NCBI GenBank assembly: GCA_035547915.1
Contig: DASZTS010000043.1
Coordinates: 1 to 64,000 of the forward strand
DNA: 64,000 nucleotides
Direction of reading: 5' to 3'
DNA from: DASSFG01 sp035547915
Lineage (GTDB): Bacteria > Planctomycetota > Planctomycetia > Pirellulales > JAICIG01
In this document: positions 59,724-64,000 of the stretch, one piece after another
How the letters are laid out: each line of letters begins with the position of its first letter
How positions within the stretch are numbered: position 1 is the first letter of the stretch
Made by a program: the position numbers and the translations under genes
Notes under the pieces: generated by a model
What the model was told of the DNA's origin: nothing
The model's input: only the letters and a program-made list of their open reading frames with translations
Databases searched by the model: none

Positions 59724-60012
59724 GGGGGCCAGCAGAACTCCGCCCAGGCCGCCTGATTATAGATTTGACGCGAGTCGTTGGGAAGACAAACGAAGCGCGG
59801 CCGCGAGCTCACCTTGCCGTTTGCGATTGGCATGGCGTTTGTCGTCGGAGCCGGGGAGAATTAGCCGGACGACATGGAACCGCCCGAGATCGCCTGCGTG
59901 ATGCCCGACGGCGGCCGCTATCGGCATCTCGATCGAAGCCTTCCTTCTTCCGGCAAGCTAATATGCCCTTGTCGCCAAGTGCGGGCATCAGCAATGCGAG
60001 GAAAGGAAGGAT

Positions 60013-60447
60013 ATGACGCTTAAACGGATGGACAACGTCCTCATCGTGGTCGACGATCTCGAAGCCGCCAAGGCGTTCTTCATCGAACTGGGCCTCAAGC
60101 TCGAGGGCGAGACGACCGTGGAAGGGCCTTTGGTCGGCAAACTGATCGGGCTCAAGGACGTCCGGGCCACCCTCGCGATGATGCGAACTCCCGACGGACA
60201 GGGCATCGAGCTGGACAAGTTCCACACGCCCAACGCGATCAGGTTTGGGCCCGTGGACGCGCCGGTGAACACGCTGGGTATCCGTCGCATCATGTTCGCC
60301 GTCGATGACATCGGCGCTGTCGTTGCGCGCCTGCGCGCCCACGGGGCCGAACTCATCGGCGAAATGCAGTACGAGGACACGTACCGGCTAGCCTACATCC
60401 GCGGGCCTGAGGGCATTATTGTCGCGCTTGCCGAGCAACTCGGCTAA
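60013..60447 (+). CDS. VOC (glyoxalase/bleomycin-resistance fold) family protein, 144 aa
   Basis: Two beta-alpha-beta-beta-beta modules: MDNVLIVVDDLEAAKAFFIE, ... and GIRRIMFAVDDIGAVVARLR with YIRGPEGIIVALAEQLG at the end. Candidate metal ligands Glu (IELDKF) and Glu/His at module ends are visible. Activities in this family range from glyoxalase to dioxygenase and resistance proteins; none can be assigned. GGAAAGGAAGG precedes the ATG. Confidence 0.88.
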   Translation: MTLKRMDNVLIVVDDLEAAKAFFIELGLKLEGETTVEGPLVGKLIGLKDVRATLAMMRTPDGQGIELDKFHTPNAIRFGPVDAPVNTLGIRRIMFAVDDIGAVVARLRAHGAELIGEMQYEDTYRLAYIRGPEGIIVALAEQLG

Positions 60448-60556
60448 GGCATACCTGGCGTATGCGCCACCGCGAACCCGGATCTTCGCGTTGAGGGCTT
60501 CACCATCTCGCTCGACGGATATGGAGCAGGTCCACGCCCACTATCCGGCAGCTTCA

Positions 60557-61480
60557 CTAACGCGCTATCTTTTCGAGCAGGGCCAAGCCGCGTGGCGTGA
60601 ACGCCGTGTAATCAACCGATTCTTGCCAGTCGTCCTCGTCGTCCCACCAGTGATCGATGTCCTGGAACTGGAAGAATCCGCCGACGACCAGCCACCAGTA
60701 ACTAAGGTCGGTTGCCTCGTCATCGAAATACTTCGCCACGGTCTCCATGAAGTCGCGTGGCTTGGCTCGTTGCCAACCGCGACGTGTCATGCGGGCGATC
60801 GTCGTGACAACATCGAATACCGTATGCGTTCCGTCGTACTCTCGTGAGCCAGGATCCTTCTCCGAATCCGACTTCTTCTGTACCACGGTTTGCGCCGCCA
60901 GGAACGATTCGAGATCGCTGAGTTCGTCGTAGAATCGCCACCGCTTGGGGACGCAACGGGCGAAATCGCCAGAATTACGCGCCGACGCCCAGTCGCCGGG
61001 AAGCTTCGTCGGCAGTCCCTTCAAAACGACTTGCAATCGCTGGCGCAACGCCTGCTTGCCCGCCGGACTGTCGATTCGCACCAAGTGAATGCCGCCGATG
61101 TCGGAGAATCCGGCGACCGCTCCTCCCAACGCCACAAGAATGGTCTTCTCTTTCTTGAATGCGAAAGCAATGCCCGCCTCGAACAGCACGTTGGGACGGG
61201 GCTGCCAACGGGCTTCGGTCACTGCATCGCTGCTCAACCCCGCCTCGGCCGCCGTCTGGTAGAGCGCGGCAAGCTCGTCCGGCGTGAACAGTACGATGAC
61301 GGCCGCCGCCTCACGAATCCCCTTGATGACGATCTCGGTCACGTACGGAGAGGCCTGTAGGTTGGCCACATCTTCGAACGTAATCTCCGCCGCGCCGACC
61401 GTCGCGAGAAATTTCTTGAGCTCTCCGTAGGCCGCGACGTTCCGGCCATAGATGACAAACACCTGCTGAGGTTTCGCCAT
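60557..61480 (-). CDS. TIR-like predicted nucleotide-binding protein, 307 aa
   Basis: The N-terminal 140 residues look like the TIR-like domain PF10137: QQVFVIYGRNVAAYGELKKF, AAAVIVLFTPDELAALY, RPNVLFEAGIAFAFKKEKTI. The glutamate in LFEAGIAFA sits where TIR NAD-hydrolysing enzymes place their catalytic Glu. Related domains act as NADase effectors in CBASS, Pycsar and other anti-phage systems (family knowledge). Residues about 190-307 are an unrecognised domain with Trp-rich acidic sequence (DLSYWWLVVGGFFQFQDIDH, WWDDEDDWQESVDY). No cyclase or other defence gene is adjacent, so an anti-phage role is an inference. Confidence 0.8.
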   Translation of the reverse strand: MAKPQQVFVIYGRNVAAYGELKKFLATVGAAEITFEDVANLQASPYVTEIVIKGIREAAAVIVLFTPDELAALYQTAAEAGLSSDAVTEARWQPRPNVLFEAGIAFAFKKEKTILVALGGAVAGFSDIGGIHLVRIDSPAGKQALRQRLQVVLKGLPTKLPGDWASARNSGDFARCVPKRWRFYDELSDLESFLAAQTVVQKKSDSEKDPGSREYDGTHTVFDVVTTIARMTRRGWQRAKPRDFMETVAKYFDDEATDLSYWWLVVGGFFQFQDIDHWWDDEDDWQESVDYTAFTPRGLALLEKIAR

Positions 61481-61689
61481 AAGGCAAGACTCCCATAACG
61501 CCGTAGTTGTCGTAACGACCGGCGGGCCAGACTCCCAATCGCCTACTTTATTAACGGAGAGTGGGCGATTTGCAAGTAAATGCGGCGCGCAGATGAAGCC
61601 TTAGCTGGTATACGTCTGAGCGTGATTGACCCGTGAGTACGCACGACTGCCGACGCCCTTCGGGAAGACCGCAAGGCGTGCCACCCAGC

Positions 61690-61726
61690 CGCGCTCCGGC
61701 TTCCGTGTCTTGTCAGCCGCTCTTAG
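61690..61726 (+). repeat. Partial MITE/REP-like repeat (right end only)
   Basis: Carries the right-hand end (GCGCTCCGGCTTCCG, TGTCAGCCGCTCTTAG), then runs into the complete copy at 61722. Confidence 0.6.
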
Positions 61727-61828
61727 AGCAACCGACAAAACCAGATCTCGCTCGACAAAAATCGGCGTTCCACGGCCGATTTTTGCCCTCCGGCGCTCCG
61801 GCTTTCGTGTCTTGTCAGCCGCTCTTAG
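61722..61828 (+). repeat. MITE/REP-like palindromic repeat, copy 3
   Basis: Complete copy with left end CTTAGAGCAACCGACAAAAC, internal dyad AAAATCGGC ... GCCGATTTT and right end TGTCAGCCGCTCTTAG. Its right end touches the serpin stop region (61815). Confidence 0.8.
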
Positions 61829-63506
61829 GGTTCGTAATCCGTCCCAAGAACAAGATCGCGCCCGACTGCTGATCGCGGATCAGGAAGATGAACGGCTTGT
61901 CGGCCCGGAAGGTGGGCGTGAAGGGTACCATTTCCTGTATCGCGGCGGCCTCGGCCGCGGGAAACAGTACGACCGTCGCCGCGGCGGCTTCGGTGCCCTT
62001 CTCGCCGGTTTCGACGAACGCCTTGTGCAGTACCTCCGAAATGAATAGACGATGGGTCGGGTCGGCGCTCTCGCACATGCCGTCGAACTGAGCCCCGTCA
62101 CCTGCCAGATTGGGCACAAAGGCCCGCGTCATACCCAAAGCCGCCAAATGCCCCTGCAACGGGTACTCGGTCTCGAGTCGGAACTTGGGCAGGAAGACGT
62201 GAACGTTGCGGCCTGCCAATCGGGCCAGCCAGCCCGGCAACGCCCCGCCGACGAGTTGCGACTCGATCCGCGACAAGCCGCCGGCCGATCGCGGAACCAG
62301 GAACACCATCGACAGCGCCCCTCCTTTGTACGGAAGGCTGAGCACGGTGAACCCTCCGTCGCCGGGGTATCGCAGCGGTGACTGGGATTCGACCGCTTCG
62401 GCGGAGCCGCTGGGAACCATCGTCGGGGTGTCGAAGAAACTGCCATCGTCGTTGAAGGCACCATATTGTCCACCGTTCAGGTCGCTGCGGTGCATCAGCG
62501 GCGCATCGACCGTGTCACCGCCGGAGAGCGTGAACTTGCCGTCAGCCGTCGCGTCGGCGTCGAACGGCTGCGACCAGGCGCCCTTGAAGTACACGGCGTT
62601 GGTCAACACGAGCCGCATATCGGGACTCACGCCGCCGGGCGGTACGATATCGCGGACGCGGTTGTTTGTTTGGGCCGCCACCCACCCGTTGATCTGCTGA
62701 CGGGCCACCTCAGCTTGTTTGATGAAGTCGACCGCGAAGATGGAGTTCTCGCCATGATTCTTGCAGATCGTTGCGAGGTACGTGGGATGGAACGGATACG
62801 TCTTCTCGCCCCACAGCGCATTGGCCACGCGCAGCTCATACTGGTCGACCTGCGGCAGCAGTTTGTTGAGCTCATCGGCGATCCTGCGGGCATTCTGCCC
62901 AGCCTTCTCGATGGCATCGAAATCGCTACCGCGGCCCAGCCGTGATACTTCTTTGTTCGCGGTGGCCAGTTTGGCCTCGAGGTCGGCAACCTTGCGACGC
63001 AACGAATCGGGCACGTTGTTGGCCGCCATCAGCCGTTTGTTCAGCGCCGCCAAGCCGGCCTCGACCTGCCGCGTGGTCGATTCCCTGTTCGCGCCGCTCC
63101 GAACCGGTTCGGGGAAGTGCAGCACGTCGGCCATCTGGGTGAGCGTTTCGCCTCGGGCCCCGTCGGCAGCCATCAGCAGGGCACCGTAGACCGAGTGGGG
63201 CGAGAAGAACAGGTTGCCCTGCGGGTTCTGCTTTGCCAATTGGCCGTAGAGCGCGACGGCGAAGCCGTTATTGCCCGCGACGACGGCCGGCACGGAATCG
63301 CCACCCGCAACCTCCCTGGCCAGCACCGACTCCGGCCCGGCCACGGCGCAGACGCAGACCGCCAGCCCGATTCCGAAGGCAACCATTCGCTTAAGAGCGG
63401 CCGACGGAGCCCGGAAGTGTGCACGCCCTGGGTGCAGAATCCGCCGTGAAACGCCGATTTTTGTGGAGCTCGATCCAGTCTTGTCGGTTGTGTTGAAACG
63501 TTTCAT
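61815..63506 (-). CDS. Serpin-family protease inhibitor with repeat-derived N-terminal extension, 563 aa
   Basis: Serpins trap serine or cysteine proteases as covalent complexes. Seen: NLFFSPHSVYGALLMAADGA, MADVLHF, WVAAQTNNRVRDIV, LVLTNAVYFKGAWSQPF, the hinge/RCL region KAFVETGEKGTEAAAATVV and the terminal FIFLIRDQQSGAILFLGRI. An insertion of about 80 residues (RKVADLEAKLATANKEVSRL) is unusual. ATG 63506 has a strong site (GGGAGAG), but codons 4-39 come from a MITE/REP-like repeat. The true signal peptide (MVAFGIGLAVCVCAVAGPES) begins at 63386, a possible alternative start. Periplasmic or secreted by inference. The C-terminal stop lies inside or next to another repeat copy. Confidence 0.88.
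   Translation of the reverse strand: MKRFNTTDKTGSSSTKIGVSRRILHPGRAHFRAPSAALKRMVAFGIGLAVCVCAVAGPESVLAREVAGGDSVPAVVAGNNGFAVALYGQLAKQNPQGNLFFSPHSVYGALLMAADGARGETLTQMADVLHFPEPVRSGANRESTTRQVEAGLAALNKRLMAANNVPDSLRRKVADLEAKLATANKEVSRLGRGSDFDAIEKAGQNARRIADELNKLLPQVDQYELRVANALWGEKTYPFHPTYLATICKNHGENSIFAVDFIKQAEVARQQINGWVAAQTNNRVRDIVPPGGVSPDMRLVLTNAVYFKGAWSQPFDADATADGKFTLSGGDTVDAPLMHRSDLNGGQYGAFNDDGSFFDTPTMVPSGSAEAVESQSPLRYPGDGGFTVLSLPYKGGALSMVFLVPRSAGGLSRIESQLVGGALPGWLARLAGRNVHVFLPKFRLETEYPLQGHLAALGMTRAFVPNLAGDGAQFDGMCESADPTHRLFISEVLHKAFVETGEKGTEAAAATVVLFPAAEAAAIQEMVPFTPTFRADKPFIFLIRDQQSGAILFLGRITNPKSG
63390..63490 (-). repeat. MITE/REP-like repeat inside the serpin 5' coding region
   Basis: Reverse-orientation copy; on the minus strand it reads CAACCGACAAGACTGGATCG, AAAATCGGCGTTTCACGG and ends CGGCCGCTCTTAAG. 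It is in frame with the serpin and encodes about 33 residues. Confidence 0.75.
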
Positions 63507-63745
63507 GGACTCTCCCGAGTTTCTTGATAGCGGAAGGTGGAAAAGCGCCAGATCAGGATCCGCGGTCATTCTAACTCGATGGCGATCGGAACAACCGCTC
63601 TTAGACGCCGACCGGCGCGGAAAAATTCCCTGTGACCGACAGACGTTTGCGTCGCCGGAGGCCTCACCGGCACTGCCACACGTGATCCCGTCCACGACCT
63701 ATCGACGATTCATCGTTCCGGTTTGACAGCGAGGCCTCAATCCTA

Positions 63746-63853
63746 CTAAGTGCAACCGACAAAACCGGATTTAGCTTCACAGGAATCGGCGTTCCACGGC
63801 CGATTCTTGCGCCCAAGGCGGTCGGACTTTCGGGTTCTGTCAGCCGCTCTAAG
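63746..63853 (+). repeat. MITE/REP-like palindromic repeat, copy 5
   Basis: CTAAGTGCAACCGACAAAAC at the left, ATCGGC...GCCGAT dyad, GGGTTCTGTCAGCCGCTCTA at the right. It lies in the 426-nt gap between serpin and lipoprotein genes; the rest of the gap shows nothing else. Confidence 0.75.
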
Positions 63854-63932
63854 CTAAGGGTTCAGTTGATATTGTCCCTGGCGTCGATAACTGTTACAGG
63901 TTGGTCCCTTCTTTTGGGCCTGGAACCCTGTC

Positions 63933-64000
63933 ATGCGACGGCTTCTTGTGGTCGTACTTGCCATTGCCTGTCTGGCGGCAACCGGTTGTGTTCTTCCCGG
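63933..64000 (+). CDS. Start of a lipoprotein gene (cut by window end)
   Basis: ATG 63933 opens MRRLLVVVLAIACLAATGCV followed by LPG. This is a lipoprotein signal peptide with a lipobox ending ATGC. The rest lies outside the window, so no function can be given. Confidence 0.6.
   Translation, partial: MRRLLVVVLAIACLAATGCVLP

Noticed and set aside
58284..59756. 490-codon plus-strand ORF (and other long plus-strand frames) opposite the Arg-rich gene
   Set aside because: Antisense shadow of a repetitive GC-rich gene; Arg/Pro-rich nonsense sequence ending in the MITE-like repeat; no ribosome site.

Overview
The window reads as part of a planctomycete chromosome. This is an inference from gene content: a 3-keto-disaccharide hydrolase (DUF1080) protein, a squalene-cyclase-like secreted protein with a CxxCH haem motif, a DUF1572 DinB-like protein, an 'NPYRAP' membrane protein, a GAF-HlyD / M50-HlyD gene set, and a TRSxxA-free 'WMACxxxxxMLExL' family protein. 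Two very different tracts meet at a tmRNA gene (minus strand, 27500-27862).

Positions 1 to about 27.5 kb are an integrated accessory element whose far end lies outside the window. Its right end carries a large, catalytically atypical integrase (25494-27314). Between that gene and the tmRNA 3' end lie four identical AATTGGCCAC direct repeats, which look like integrase arm sites next to an att site in ssrA. By eye the tetranucleotide CGCG is almost absent from this tract (one copy seen between about 100 and 27500), whereas it occurs in nearly every line of the flanking chromosome.

The element has three parts. (a) 0.1-9.5 kb is a plasmid/ICE-like array of small one- or two-gene modules: an ArdC-like antirestriction protein, an AAA+ ATPase and a dozen small proteins mostly without known function. 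The modules are separated by a 12-bp motif, GGATACYNGCTA, present about 15 times in one orientation, usually next to a stem-loop, and the array ends at an intact XerC/D-like tyrosine recombinase. (b) 9.7-14.5 kb holds a zinc-ribbon membrane protein, a secreted DUF1080-PDZ protein, an XRE regulator, a BON-domain protein and two cold-shock-domain proteins. (c) 14.8-24.6 kb is a signalling island: two giant hybrid histidine kinases and three stand-alone receiver proteins.

From 27.9 kb on, the GC-rich chromosome carries a secreted glycoside hydrolase family 2 enzyme, the CxxCH cyclase-like protein, an MFS transporter, a double universal stress protein, a secreted Gly/Tyr-rich protein, a YflT-like stress protein and a large carboxypeptidase-regulatory-like protein. 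Next comes an argB-argD-argF arginine operon preceded by a consensus promoter, an intrinsic terminator and an arginine-rich overlapping ORF. A three-gene GAF-HlyD / HlyD / PqqD-M50-HlyD export-like operon follows, then an HD-GYP response regulator and an RND adaptor-pump pair. A repressor-type promoter with two AAGAC-N5-GTCTT dyads, a GNAT acetyltransferase, an FMN split-barrel protein, a DinB-like protein, an arginine-rich disordered protein, a VOC protein, a TIR-like nucleotide-binding protein, a serpin and the start of a lipoprotein gene complete the window. About five copies of a roughly 105-bp palindromic MITE/REP-like repeat lie between 59.5 and 63.9 kb, one of them fused into the 5' end of the serpin gene.

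All family names come from motif and sequence recognition without database searches. Small-gene starts were chosen by Shine-Dalgarno position and are the least certain part.
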